Of a DNA stretch of 64,000 nt, positions 36,434-45,280 are shown in pieces. The number at the start of each line of letters is the position of its first letter. The first letter of the stretch is position 1. Origin of the DNA: Neoaquamicrobium microcysteis (GTDB lineage: Bacteria > Pseudomonadota > Alphaproteobacteria > Rhizobiales > Rhizobiaceae); contig NZ_VSZS01000065.1 in the NCBI RefSeq assembly GCF_008180155.1, forward strand, positions 186,001-250,000, given 5' to 3'. The notes under the pieces were generated by a model. That model did not search any database. It saw only the letters and a list, made by a program, of their open reading frames with translations, and was not told the DNA's origin. Position numbers and translations under genes: made by a program.

Positions 36434-36462
36434 AGATAGTCGCGACCGATCCGCTTTTGAAG
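36434..36462 (-). promoter_or_regulatory. Candidate RpoH-type promoter of the DUF1127 gene
   Basis: Reading the minus strand, CTTC (36462-36459) is followed after 18 bases by ACTATCT (36440-36434). This is close to the alphaproteobacterial heat-shock promoter pattern CTTG-N17/18-CYTATNT, with one mismatch in each element. It would give a 5' leader of about 45 bases. The fit is imperfect. Confidence 0.3.
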
Positions 36463-36630
36463 TGATGATGCTGCATAGCACCAATGCGTTTTGTGCAATG
36501 CAACATTAATGGATTTAAGCCTATGCGGCGAAAGCGTGGCCGATTCGGCTATGTAGCCGTAATCAGGGCACAATTTGCCCGCTTGTGTGGGCTGGGCCGC
36601 GCGCCTATCCTATTGGCGGAGGATCGCCGG

Positions 36631-37740
36631 ATGGCGTCTTATGCGACCAAAGTCAAACGCGACATCGCGCGCTGGCGCGAAGCGGGCTTGATCGACGCGC
36701 CGACGGCGAGCGCACTTTCGCTCGACGTGGAGCGAAACGGCGGCGGCCGCGTCTCTTTTGGTTCGGTGCTTTCGATGATGGCGGCGGCGCTCTTCGCGGC
36801 TGCAATACTCATCTTCATTGCTGCTAATTGGGAAGCGATCCCGCGGCTGGTGCGGGTTTCCATGCTGTTTGCAACCATTGCAGCCGGATATCTGGGTGGT
36901 GCGGTGCTCAAGCTGCGCGGCGAGGACGCGTTCGGGCAGGGCGCGTGGATCGTCGCCGCGGCGGCCTTCGGCGCGTCGATCGCCCTGATCGGCCAGATGT
37001 ATCATATGTCGGGCGACGAGAAGCAGGCGATCTTCGTATGGGGCGCAGGCACGGCGCTAGCCGCCGCCATGCTTCGCTCCGGGCCGCTCAATGTCGGTGC
37101 GGTGCTTCTGGGCGCGGTCTGGATGCTGATGCACGGTTTCGACCATTGGTGGTCGATGCGCGAGCTTCCCTATGCCTACCTGCTGGTGGCCGTGCTGCTT
37201 TACGCGCTGACTTTCTGGGCGCGCAGCGTCACATCGCGCCATCTCATCTTCCTCTCGCTCATTCTCTTCGGCTTTCTCCACTACTGGCGCGACGAGAGCC
37301 TTGCGACGCCGCTGGTGATGGCTCTGCTGTCGGCAGGGCTGCTCGCGTTCGGCGAGTGGCGGCCGGCGCAAGCCGGCCGCTGGCTGGCGCTCGGGTCAGG
37401 CCTGCCCGTGCACGCGCTACTGGGTTTCCTGACCGGTATCGGCATCATCCAGATAGCATTGGTGGACGAACAGGCGTTTCTGGTTCCGTCCATCGCGGCC
37501 TTCGCGGGCATCATCGCGGCCCTGCTTCTTGCTGGGCAGGAAAACAGGATGCTGCGCTGGCTGGCCTATGCGGCTTTCGCGTTCCAGCTCTGCTTCGTCT
37601 ATATGGTGATGCTGGGCTCGATGCTCGGCACGGCCGGGTTCTTTGTTCTCGGCGGCCTCGTCCTGTCGGTACTCGCCTGGCTGATTACGCGGTTGGAGCG
37701 CCGGTTCGCGGCCCGGCCCCTGGAAGGGATGCGGCCATGA
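36631..37740 (+). CDS. DUF2157 polytopic membrane protein
   Basis: The 369-aa product opens with a soluble segment (KRDIARWREAGLIDAPTASALSLDVE) that matches the DUF2157 domain. About ten hydrophobic helices follow, including VSMLFATIAAGYLGG and MLRSGPLNVGAVLLGAVWML. The function of the family is unknown. GGAGGAT precedes the ATG at 36631; a longer frame starting at 36484 runs through the upstream regulatory region. The stop overlaps the next start (ATGA), and the partner is a GDYXXLXY protein, a pairing seen in many bacteria. Confidence 0.85.
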   Translation: MASYATKVKRDIARWREAGLIDAPTASALSLDVERNGGGRVSFGSVLSMMAAALFAAAILIFIAANWEAIPRLVRVSMLFATIAAGYLGGAVLKLRGEDAFGQGAWIVAAAAFGASIALIGQMYHMSGDEKQAIFVWGAGTALAAAMLRSGPLNVGAVLLGAVWMLMHGFDHWWSMRELPYAYLLVAVLLYALTFWARSVTSRHLIFLSLILFGFLHYWRDESLATPLVMALLSAGLLAFGEWRPAQAGRWLALGSGLPVHALLGFLTGIGIIQIALVDEQAFLVPSIAAFAGIIAALLLAGQENRMLRWLAYAAFAFQLCFVYMVMLGSMLGTAGFFVLGGLVLSVLAWLITRLERRFAARPLEGMRP

Positions 37741-38318
37741 GCGACCGTCGCAGGCTCCTTGTTATCGCAGCCGCCGTGGCGTTGCTGCAGATAGCGTTGC
37801 TGGTGTCCATGATCGCAGGTCGCGCCGCCATCCTGCGAAATGGGGAGGAGGTCACGCTTTCCGTCATGCCGGTGGATCCGCGCGACCTTCTGCGCGGCGA
37901 CTATGTGGTGCTGGGCTACAATATCTCGTCCGTGCCGACCGACCTCTTCGCCGAGCGTCCGGAAGGAACCGAAAGCGGCGAGCGGCGCACGGTCTTCGTC
38001 CGACTGAAGGAAGGGAACGGCGGAATATGGGAGCCTATGGCTGCGCGTTACGAGGAGCGGCTGGAGCCGGTCCCCGGGGGCGGCGAGGTCGATATTCGCG
38101 GCACGGCGAGCGCCGTCTGGTTCGACAACACGACCTCCGTCTCCATCGACTACGGCATCGAGCGCTTCTACGTGCCGGAGGGTGAGGGCAGGGCGATCGA
38201 GGCCGACATGCGCCAGCGCCAGTTCCGCATGAAGGTCGCGGTGGCTTCCGATGGCACCGCGCAGATCAAGTCGTTCCACGACGAGGAAAAGATGCTCTAT
38301 TCGGAGCCGCTTTTCTGA
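37737..38318 (+). CDS. GDYXXLXY domain protein
   Basis: The family is named after the motif seen here as GDYVVLGY, just after VMPVDPRDLLR. The 193-aa protein has an N-terminal membrane anchor (LLVIAAAVALLQIALLVSMIA) and a periplasmic domain with conserved strands (RGTASAVWFDNTTSVSIDYG, then ERFYVPEGEG). Family members are encoded next to DUF2157 or DUF4401 membrane proteins, as here with a four-base overlap. Function is unknown; an envelope complex of the two is a reasonable guess. Confidence 0.87.
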   Translation: MSDRRRLLVIAAAVALLQIALLVSMIAGRAAILRNGEEVTLSVMPVDPRDLLRGDYVVLGYNISSVPTDLFAERPEGTESGERRTVFVRLKEGNGGIWEPMAARYEERLEPVPGGGEVDIRGTASAVWFDNTTSVSIDYGIERFYVPEGEGRAIEADMRQRQFRMKVAVASDGTAQIKSFHDEEKMLYSEPLF

Positions 38319-38389
38319 ATGTGGGCGCAAGGCAGCGTCGCCGCCCGCGTAACCGGCAAAAAAACGCCGTCTTTTGCGGCAATTTCCCT

Positions 38390-38417
38390 TTGAACCCTTA
38401 GATGCCGATGATATAGA
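38390..38417 (+). promoter_or_regulatory. Promoter of tRNA-Leu
   Basis: TTGAAC (38390-38395) and TATAGA (38412-38417) are spaced by 16 bases and lie 32 bases before the 5' end of the tRNA. Both hexamers are near the sigma-70 consensus. The transcript could continue into tig. Confidence 0.55.
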
Positions 38418-38449
38418 ACCACGCGCTTTCAAGGGCGGAGTGCCCGGAA

Positions 38450-38534
38450 GCGGGTGTGGTGGAATTGGCAGACACACTTGGTTTAGGTCCAAGCGCCTCA
38501 CGGCATGGGGGTTCAAGTCCCTCCACCCGCACCA
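38450..38534 (+). tRNA. tRNA-Leu (TAG)
   Basis: The acceptor stem GCGGGTG (38450-38456) pairs with CACCCGC (38524-38530), followed by A and an encoded CCA (38532-38534). The anticodon arm CTTGG-TTTAGGT-CCAAG gives anticodon TAG, reading CUA/CUG codons. The long variable arm (GCGCCTCACGGCAT region) is typical of a class II tRNA. Trigger factor begins 80 bases downstream. Confidence 0.97.
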
Positions 38535-38614
38535 ATCCACTCCCCGGAGAGGTTTACAGCGGTCAGGACGGCAAGATGCCGACCGGCGGCGTTGATGAAG
38601 ACAAAGGTTTTGAG

Positions 38615-40093
38615 ATGCAGGTAACCGAAACGCTCAACAATGGGCTGAAGCGTCAGATCAAGGTGACCGTTCCGGCCAAGGACATGGAAGCCAGGCTCAT
38701 GGAGCGGCTTGTCTCGGCCAAGGACAAGGTCAGGATCAACGGCTTCCGTCCCGGCAAGGTGCCGATGCAGCACCTGCGCAAGATGTACGGCAAGTCGTTC
38801 ATGGCTGAGGTCGTGAACGAGATTCTGTCGGATTCCTCGCGTTCGATCCTCGACGATCGCGGCGAGAAGGCCGCGATGCAGCCCGAGGTCACCATGACCG
38901 AGGACGAGAAGGAAGCCGAGAAGATCCTCGCCGGCAACGCGGACTTCGAGTTCTCGCTCGACTACGAGGTGCTGCCGCCCATCGAGGAAAAGGACCTTTC
39001 GTCCATCAAGATTACCCGTCTGGTCTATGACGTTCCCGAGAAGGAAGTCGAAGAGCAGGTCGAGCGTGTCGCCGATTCCGCGCGCACCTACGAGCCCAAG
39101 AAGGGCAAGGCCGCCAATGGCGACCGCGTGACCTTCGACTATCTGGGCAAGATCGACGGCGAGCCCTTCGAGGGCGGCGCTGCCGAGGATTCCGATCTGG
39201 TTCTGGGCTCAAACCAGTTCATTCCGGGCTTCGAGGAGCAACTGGTAGGCGTGAAGGAAGGCGACGAGTCGACCATCACCGTCACGTTCCCCGAGCAGTA
39301 CCCAGCCGCCCATCTGGCCGGCAAGGAAGCTACCTTCGACATCAAGGTCAAGGCGATTGCGGCTCCCGGTAAGCTCGAGATCAATGACGAAGTCGCCAAG
39401 CAGCTCGGTCTGGAAAGCGCCGACAAGCTGCGCGAGATCGTTCGCGGCCAGATCGAGAGCCAGTTCGGCTCGGTCACCCGCCAGAAGGCCAAGCGCCAGC
39501 TGCTCGATGCTCTGGACGAGGCCTACAAATTTGAGGCTCCTTCCAAGCTGGTCGAGGCCGAGTTCAACAACATCTGGGCTCAGGTGAATGCCGATCTCGC
39601 TCAGGCCGGCCGTAGCTTCGAAGACGAAGAGACTACCGAGGAAGAGGCGCGTGCCGAATACCAGCGCCTTGCCGAACGCCGCGTGCGTCTGGGCCTCGTG
39701 CTGGCGGACATCGGCGAGAAGGCCGGTGTCCAGGTCACCGACGACGAGCTTCAGCGCTCGCTGTTCGAGCAGATCCGTCGTGTGCCGCAGAGCCAGCAGC
39801 AGCAGGTCTACGACTTCTACCGCCAGAACCCGCAGGCGCTTGCCAACATCCGCGCGCCGCTGTTTGAAGAGAAGGTGGTCGACCACCTGCTTGGCGTGAT
39901 CTCCGTTGACGACAAGAAAGTCTCGAAGGACGAACTTCTGGCCGACGACGAGGAAGAGACGGCAAAGACCGAGAAGAAGCCTGCCAAGAAGGCCGCTTCC
40001 AAGGCCAAGGATGCCGACGACGCCGCCGATGGCGAAAAGAAGAAGGCCGCGCCCAAGAAGAAGGCTGCCGCCAAGGACAAGGACGCCGAGTAA
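38615..40093 (+). CDS. tig: Trigger factor
   Basis: Trigger factor is the ribosome-bound chaperone and prolyl isomerase. The 492-aa protein has the ribosome-docking motif GFRPGKVP at residues 43-50, a central FKBP domain ([20 protein letters not shown], then [20 protein letters not shown]) and a helical C-terminal arm. A Lys/Ala/Asp-rich tail of about 45 residues follows, longer than in E. coli but common in rhizobia. The ATG at 38615 starts with the conserved [13 protein letters not shown]; the upstream open frame runs through the tRNA and is spurious. A strong terminator follows. Confidence 0.96.
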   Translation: MQVTETLNNGLKRQIKVTVPAKDMEARLMERLVSAKDKVRINGFRPGKVPMQHLRKMYGKSFMAEVVNEILSDSSRSILDDRGEKAAMQPEVTMTEDEKEAEKILAGNADFEFSLDYEVLPPIEEKDLSSIKITRLVYDVPEKEVEEQVERVADSARTYEPKKGKAANGDRVTFDYLGKIDGEPFEGGAAEDSDLVLGSNQFIPGFEEQLVGVKEGDESTITVTFPEQYPAAHLAGKEATFDIKVKAIAAPGKLEINDEVAKQLGLESADKLREIVRGQIESQFGSVTRQKAKRQLLDALDEAYKFEAPSKLVEAEFNNIWAQVNADLAQAGRSFEDEETTEEEARAEYQRLAERRVRLGLVLADIGEKAGVQVTDDELQRSLFEQIRRVPQSQQQQVYDFYRQNPQALANIRAPLFEEKVVDHLLGVISVDDKKVSKDELLADDEEETAKTEKKPAKKAASKAKDADDAADGEKKKAAPKKKAAAKDKDAE

Positions 40094-40117
40094 TCGGTTC
40101 CCGTCACCGAATACAAG

Positions 40118-40142
40118 AAAGGCCGCCTCCGGGCGGCCTTTT
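40118..40142. terminator. Bidirectional terminator between tig and phaC
   Basis: AAAGGCCGCC (40118-40127) and GGCGGCCTTT (40132-40141) form a perfect ten-base-pair stem with a TCCG loop and T-rich flanks on both strands. It can serve both convergent genes. Confidence 0.85.
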
Positions 40143-40171
40143 CTGCTTTTATCGGCCTGTCGAGGCTGGAG

Positions 40172-42004
40172 CTAAACCCGCACCCGCACATAGTCGCCGG
40201 GCGCGTCGGCCAGTGCGTTGAACTTGTTGCCACCTGGCTTGCGCGGTTTTGTGGTAGCAGCGTCCTGCTTCTCGATCCATTTCTGCCAGTGAGGCCACCA
40301 CGAGCCGGGGTTCTCGGTCGCCTTGGCGACCCATTCCTCGAAGTCGCCTTCCGGCTTGCCGCCCGTCCAGTGCTGGTATTTCTTCGCCGACGGCGGGTTG
40401 ACCACACCTGCGATGTGGCCCGATCCGGCCATCACATAGTCCACGTCGCCGCCGAAATAGCGGCATCCGAGAAACACCGAACGCGCCGGCGCGATGTGGT
40501 CCTCGCGCGCAGCGAGGTTGTAGACGGGAATGCTCACGTCGCCCAGTGACAGGTTGCGTCCCGCAAGCTTCATCCGGCCGCGTATGAGGTTGTTCTCCAG
40601 ATAGCAGTTGCGCAGGTAGAAGGAGTGGTTGGCCGCGCTCATTCGCGTGGAATCGGAGTTCCAGTAAAGCAGATCGAACGGCATCGGGTCCTTGCCGCGC
40701 ATGTAGTTGTTGACGACGTAGGGCCAGATCAGGTCGCCCGCGCGCAACATGTTGAAAGCGGTCGCCATCTTGGTGCCATCCAAGTAGCCTTTGCCCTCCA
40801 TGGAGCGCTCTAGCGCTGCGATCTGATCTTCATCGACAAAAACCTTGAGATCCCCGGCATAGGTGAAATCCACCTGCGTGGTGAAGAAGGTGACCGATTT
40901 GATGCGGTCGTCGCCTTCCTTTGCGAAAAGCGCCAGAGCCGCCGCAAGCAGGGTGCCACCAACGCAGTAGCCGATGGCATTCACCTCGCGCTCGCCCGTC
41001 GCGTCCTCGACCGTGTCGAGCGCGAACTGAATTCCCTCGCGGATATAGGCTTCCCAGTCCTTGCGTCCATGGCGGCTGTCCGGGTTGACCCAGGAGATGA
41101 CGAACACCGAATGGCCCTGTGCGACGGCCCAGCGAATGAACGATTTCTCCGGGTTGAGATCGAGAATGTAGAATTTGTTGATCCAGGGCGGGCAGATCAG
41201 AAGCGGCCGCTTCAGCACCTTGTCTGTCGACGGCTCGTACTGGATGATCTCGGCCACCTCGCTGCGCGCGATCACCTTGCCCGGTGTCGTGGCGATGTTC
41301 TTGCCGACCTCGAAGCTGGTGTTGTCGGCTTGCCGCAGCTTGAGGTCGCCGTGCCCGGCAGCGATGTCCTCGGCCAGCATCTTCATGCCGCGCACGAGGT
41401 TCTCTCCGTTCGACGCCATCGTCTCGCGGAAGATTTCCGGGTTGGTCAGAAGAAAGTTGGACGGCGAGATCGCCTGCGTGATCTGCTTGACGTAGAACTG
41501 CGCCTTGTGGCGCGTATGCTCGTCCAGCCCCTCAGCGTGCTCGACGAGGTCGCCCGCCCAGCGCGAGGTCACCAGATAGGCCTGCTTGAGGAAATCAAAG
41601 AACGCGTTCTGGCCCCATTCAGGGTCCTGAAAGCGCTTGTCGCCCTTCTCCGGCTTCACGGCATCCTCGATCTCGCTGTCGCCCATGCGCTGGATCGCGT
41701 TAGTCCACACGTCCATGTAGCCGGAGAACAGCCTGGTCTGGGCCTCCAGCGCGCGGGCGGGGTCGGACAGCCAGTATTCGGTCAGCTTCGAGAAGGTCTT
41801 GACCATGTCGGTCATCGGCTCAGCCATGGTGTCGCGAACCTCGCCCTTCTCGCGCGGCGCGGTCCATGCTGCTGCGGCCTTGCCCGCTTCCTCTACGGCG
41901 CGGGCAATGTTGACGGCAAACTGCTCCGGATCCTTGACCAGATATTGCTCTACCGACGAATGTGGCCTGGCTCGGCCGTTGCCCGAATCGTCCCGTGTTG
42001 CCAT
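40172..42004 (-). CDS. phaC: Class I poly(R)-hydroxyalkanoate synthase
   Basis: PhaC polymerises (R)-3-hydroxyacyl-CoA into storage polyester granules. The 610-aa protein has an N-terminal PhaC_N domain (VGKNIATTPGKVIARSEVAEIIQYEP region) and an alpha/beta hydrolase core. The catalytic cysteine lies in the lipase-like box GYCVGGT (C347), with the acid residue expected in AAREDHIAP and the His in GSGHIAGVVNPP. The ATG at 42004 follows an AGGAGG site about 13 bases upstream; the much longer upstream frame lies opposite the lipoprotein gene. PhaA/PhaB are not in the window. Confidence 0.96.
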   Translation of the reverse strand: MATRDDSGNGRARPHSSVEQYLVKDPEQFAVNIARAVEEAGKAAAAWTAPREKGEVRDTMAEPMTDMVKTFSKLTEYWLSDPARALEAQTRLFSGYMDVWTNAIQRMGDSEIEDAVKPEKGDKRFQDPEWGQNAFFDFLKQAYLVTSRWAGDLVEHAEGLDEHTRHKAQFYVKQITQAISPSNFLLTNPEIFRETMASNGENLVRGMKMLAEDIAAGHGDLKLRQADNTSFEVGKNIATTPGKVIARSEVAEIIQYEPSTDKVLKRPLLICPPWINKFYILDLNPEKSFIRWAVAQGHSVFVISWVNPDSRHGRKDWEAYIREGIQFALDTVEDATGEREVNAIGYCVGGTLLAAALALFAKEGDDRIKSVTFFTTQVDFTYAGDLKVFVDEDQIAALERSMEGKGYLDGTKMATAFNMLRAGDLIWPYVVNNYMRGKDPMPFDLLYWNSDSTRMSAANHSFYLRNCYLENNLIRGRMKLAGRNLSLGDVSIPVYNLAAREDHIAPARSVFLGCRYFGGDVDYVMAGSGHIAGVVNPPSAKKYQHWTGGKPEGDFEEWVAKATENPGSWWPHWQKWIEKQDAATTKPRKPGGNKFNALADAPGDYVRVRV

Positions 42005-42118
42005 GCTGAGCGTTCGTCCTCCTGGGGCGTTTTGTTGACACAATACCATGGGACCAGTAGGCCGCATACCGTTGGTCCGCACCAGACACATCCGGTAGAC
42101 GCGCCATAAGGTGGAACG

Positions 42119-42508
42119 ATGACAAGGCGACGTGAAGCTGAACTTTTCGCGCTGCGCATCGCGCCGGTGGTTCTTGCGCTGGCGTTGGCCGCCTGCTCCA
42201 CCACCAACATCGAGGATCTGGCCCCTGTTGCCGGCAATCAAGTCGCCGGCCAGCCTGCTGCATTTCAGGAAACGCAGCAGCCGGCGTTCGGCCAGCCAGG
42301 CAACTATCCGAACCTGAACATCATCCCGACGCCGGCCGCCGCGCAGATCACGCCGCAGCAGCGCCGCGACACGGCCGCGACACTGCGCGAGCGCAGGGCC
42401 CAGGTCGCGAGCCAGGGCGGCGGCAACGTGCGCGACACGAGCAACGAGTTGCGCCGGCTGGCGCGCAGCCATGCCGAGGAGGCGCTCGCAGAAATTGAAG
42501 GCGAGTGA
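42119..42508 (+). CDS. Small putative lipoprotein
   Basis: The 129-aa precursor has an N-terminal hydrophobic signal ending in a lipobox (LALAACSTT), so a mature lipoprotein of about 105 residues is likely. The rest is Ala/Gln/Pro-rich, with a basic-acidic helix at the C terminus (RDTAATLRERRAQVAS, then ELRRLARSHAEEALAEIE). I know of no functional assignment. AAGGTGG lies five bases before the ATG. It is divergent from phaC (114 bases apart) and lies directly before the aminotransferase gene. Confidence 0.75.
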   Translation: MTRRREAELFALRIAPVVLALALAACSTTNIEDLAPVAGNQVAGQPAAFQETQQPAFGQPGNYPNLNIIPTPAAAQITPQQRRDTAATLRERRAQVASQGGGNVRDTSNELRRLARSHAEEALAEIEGE

Positions 42509-42578
42509 CTCTATCGACCGTGCCTTCAATCGGGTGTATAGCCCGCCACCGAACAGCCCATTCGCGACGGGATTTCCA

Positions 42579-43796
42579 ATGGAAGAGTTTCACAAGGTCC
42601 GCAGGCTTCCGCCTTACGTCTTCGAGCAGGTCAACCGTCTGAAGGCGACCGCGCGGGCCAACGGGGCAGACATCATCGACCTCGGCATGGGCAATCCCGA
42701 CCTTCCGACCCCAAAGGCTATCGTGGACAAGCTGGTCGATGTGGTGCGCGATCCGCGCACGCACCGCTACTCGTCCTCGCGGGGCATTCCTGGGCTGAGG
42801 CGCGCGCAGGCTGCCTATTACGCCCGACGCTTCGGCGTGAAGCTCAACCCCGATACGCAGATCGTCGCCACGCTGGGCTCCAAGGAAGGGTTCGCCAACA
42901 TGGCGCAGGCGATCACCGCGCCGGGCGACGTGATCCTGTGTCCGAACCCGACCTATCCGATCCACGCCTTCGGCTTCATCATGTCCGGCGGTGTCATCCG
43001 CTCCATGCAGGTGGAGCCGGACGGCGGCTTCATACCGGCGCTGGAACGCGCGGTGAAGCACTCGATTCCCAAGCCTCTCGCGCTGATCATGAACTACCCG
43101 TCGAACCCGACAGCGCACGTGGCATCGCTCGATTTCTACAAGGATGTGGTCGCCTACGCGAAGAAGAACGACATCATCATCCTGTCGGATCTGGCCTATT
43201 CCGAGATCTATTTCGACGGCACCCCGCCACCGTCGATCCTGCAGGTGCCGGGCGCGATCGACATCGCGGTCGAGTTCACGTCCATGTCGAAGACGTTCTC
43301 CATGCCCGGCTGGCGCATGGGCTTTGCCGTCGGCAACGAACGGCTGATCGCCGCGCTGACCCGCGTGAAATCGTATCTCGACTACGGCGCCTTCACGCCG
43401 ATCCAGGTTGCTGCGACTGCCGCGCTCAACGGCGACGGCGCGGACGTCGCTGAGGTGAGGGCGGTCTATCACCGCCGTCGCGACGTGATGGTGGACGCCT
43501 TCGCGCGGGCCGGCTGGGCGATACCCGCGCCGGCCGCGACGATGTTCGCCTGGGCTCCGATCCCCGAGGCCTTCCGGCATCTGGGCTCGCTTGAGTTTTC
43601 CAAGCTGCTGGTCGAGAAGGCGGATGTCGCGGTCGCGCCGGGCGTCGGCTTCGGCGAGCATGGCGACGATTTCGTGCGTATCGCGTTGGTAGAAAACGAG
43701 CACCGCATCCGCCAGGCCGCGCGCAACATCAAGCGTTTCCTCGGCACCGCCGGCGAGACGCCCGACAATGTCATTCCGCTCAGCGCGCGCCGCTGA
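42579..43796 (+). CDS. PLP-dependent aminotransferase, AlaC/aspartate aminotransferase-like
   Basis: This is a fold-type I class I/II aminotransferase of 405 residues. It has DIIDLGMGNPDLPTPKAIV near the start, the RYSSSRGIPGLR substrate segment, NYPSNPTAHVA (the Asn contacting PLP) and the Schiff-base lysine in SMSKTFSMPGWRMG. Close relatives are annotated as AlaC (glutamate-pyruvate) or LL-diaminopimelate aminotransferase. The substrate is not certain. Its neighbour hom, 45 bases downstream, places it near aspartate-family amino acid metabolism. The ATG at 42579 matches the usual N terminus MEEFHKVRRLPPYVF. Confidence 0.9.
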   Translation: MEEFHKVRRLPPYVFEQVNRLKATARANGADIIDLGMGNPDLPTPKAIVDKLVDVVRDPRTHRYSSSRGIPGLRRAQAAYYARRFGVKLNPDTQIVATLGSKEGFANMAQAITAPGDVILCPNPTYPIHAFGFIMSGGVIRSMQVEPDGGFIPALERAVKHSIPKPLALIMNYPSNPTAHVASLDFYKDVVAYAKKNDIIILSDLAYSEIYFDGTPPPSILQVPGAIDIAVEFTSMSKTFSMPGWRMGFAVGNERLIAALTRVKSYLDYGAFTPIQVAATAALNGDGADVAEVRAVYHRRRDVMVDAFARAGWAIPAPAATMFAWAPIPEAFRHLGSLEFSKLLVEKADVAVAPGVGFGEHGDDFVRIALVENEHRIRQAARNIKRFLGTAGETPDNVIPLSARR

Positions 43797-43841
43797 GCAA
43801 ACGACTTTCATTATTACCGCATTACGAGGGACGCCGGGGGC

Positions 43842-45155
43842 ATGAGCGAAGCATTGCGTGTTGGAATTGCCGGACTGGGGACGGTTGGCGCGAGCGTTGC
43901 CCGCGTATTGGCCGACAAGGCGGCTGAGCTTACCCGCCAGTGCGGCCGCCCCATCGTCGTTTCCGGCGTTTCCGCGCGTGAAAGGGCTCGCGATCGTGGC
44001 GTCGATCTTTCCGCTGCGCAGTGGTTCGACGATCCGGTGGAGCTTGCGGGCTGGGACGGCATCGACGTCTTCGTGGAACTCATCGGCGGCGATGAAGGGG
44101 CGGCGCTCGACTGCGTGAAGACCGCGCTCGAGGCCGGCCGTCACGTCGTCACCGCCAACAAGGCATTGCTGGCCAAGCACGGACTGGCGCTCGCGGACAT
44201 CGCCGAGCAGAAGGGCGTTTTGTTGAACTATGAGGCCGCGGTGGCCGGCGGCATCCCGGTCATCAAGACCATGCGCGAGGCGATGGCCGGCAACACCGTC
44301 AGCCGTGTCTTCGGCATCCTCAACGGCACCTGCAACTACATCCTCACCCGGATGGAAGCCGAGGGCATCTCGTTCGAGGAATGTCTGGCCGACGCGCAGC
44401 GCCTCGGATACGCCGAGGCCGATCCCACATTCGACATCGAAGGGCATGATACCGCCCACAAGCTCGCAATCCTGACCAGCCTGGCCTTCGGCAGCCGCAT
44501 CGCAGCCGACGATATCTACATGGAAGGCATCTCGAACATCACGCAGGCCGATATCCGCGCGGCGGCCGAACTGGGATATCGCATCAAGCTGCTGGGTGTG
44601 GCCCAGCGCACCGAGAGCGGCATCGAGCAGAGGGTGCACCCCACTATGGTCCCGACCGCCTCGGTGATCGCGCAGGTGCACGGCGTCACCAATGCCGTGG
44701 CGGTCGAGACGGACATTCTTGGCGAGCTGCTGCTTTCCGGCCCTGGCGCCGGCGGCAATGCGACGGCGTCGGCCGTGGTCGGCGACGTCGCAGACATAGC
44801 CAAAAGCCGTCCCGGATTCCAGCACGGGCCGGTCTTCGGCCGACCGGTCAAGGAGCTCTCGCCCTACAAGCGCGCGCAGATGCGCAGCCACGAGGGCGGC
44901 TATTTCATCCGCCTCACGGTTCATGACCGCACAGGCGTGTTCGCTGCCATCGCAAGGCGCATGGCCGACAACGACATTTCGCTCGAATCCATCGTCCAGC
45001 ACGCCAACGGTGCCAGTTCCGAGGTGCAGAAGACCGTCATCCTCGTCACGCACGAGACGACGGAGGCAGCCGTTCGCAAGGCCGTCGATGGCATCACAAG
45101 CGACGGCCATCTGCTCGACAAGCCGCAGGTCATCCGCATCGAGCGCGCCGCGTAG
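43842..45155 (+). CDS. hom: Homoserine dehydrogenase
   Basis: Hom reduces aspartate semialdehyde to homoserine on the way to threonine and methionine. The 437-aa enzyme has an N-terminal Rossmann motif VGIAGLGTVGASVARVL, the catalytic core (VTANKALLAKHG, YEAAVAGGIPVIKTM, GILNGTCNYILTRM), and a C-terminal ACT domain starting near YFIRLTVHDRTGVFAAIA, which usually senses threonine. The gene order hom-glpX-recJ is conserved in rhizobia. There is no space for a riboswitch upstream. Confidence 0.96.
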   Translation: MSEALRVGIAGLGTVGASVARVLADKAAELTRQCGRPIVVSGVSARERARDRGVDLSAAQWFDDPVELAGWDGIDVFVELIGGDEGAALDCVKTALEAGRHVVTANKALLAKHGLALADIAEQKGVLLNYEAAVAGGIPVIKTMREAMAGNTVSRVFGILNGTCNYILTRMEAEGISFEECLADAQRLGYAEADPTFDIEGHDTAHKLAILTSLAFGSRIAADDIYMEGISNITQADIRAAAELGYRIKLLGVAQRTESGIEQRVHPTMVPTASVIAQVHGVTNAVAVETDILGELLLSGPGAGGNATASAVVGDVADIAKSRPGFQHGPVFGRPVKELSPYKRAQMRSHEGGYFIRLTVHDRTGVFAAIARRMADNDISLESIVQHANGASSEVQKTVILVTHETTEAAVRKAVDGITSDGHLLDKPQVIRIERAA

Positions 45156-45170
45156 GGCCTGCCAAAACAT

Positions 45171-45182
45171 TCAATCGATTGA
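45171..45182. promoter_or_regulatory. Palindrome upstream of glpX
   Basis: TCAATCGATTGA is a perfect 12-bp palindrome with a central CG, 98 bases before the glpX ATG and 15 bases after the hom stop. A CG-centred palindrome is the usual form of LacI-family operators, which control carbon metabolism in many rhizobia. No LacI gene is in the window. Confidence 0.35.
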
Positions 45183-45280
45183 TGTGGTTGCGCGCGTCTG
45201 TTGGACCCTTGCGGCCCCGCGCCGTCTTTGCCAGAAGAGATGCATACCCGCGCCAAAGCCTTCAAGCAGGAACATCCCAA

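Noticed and set aside
38361-38381. Hairpin with A/T tracts before tRNA-Leu as a terminator
   Set aside because: The stem has only four base pairs, and the T tract would serve the minus strand, where no gene ends.
42348-45170. A 940-codon open frame on the minus strand
   Set aside because: It lies exactly opposite the aminotransferase and hom genes, which have clear family motifs. Its composition (His/Arg/Asp-rich) is that of a GC-driven shadow frame.
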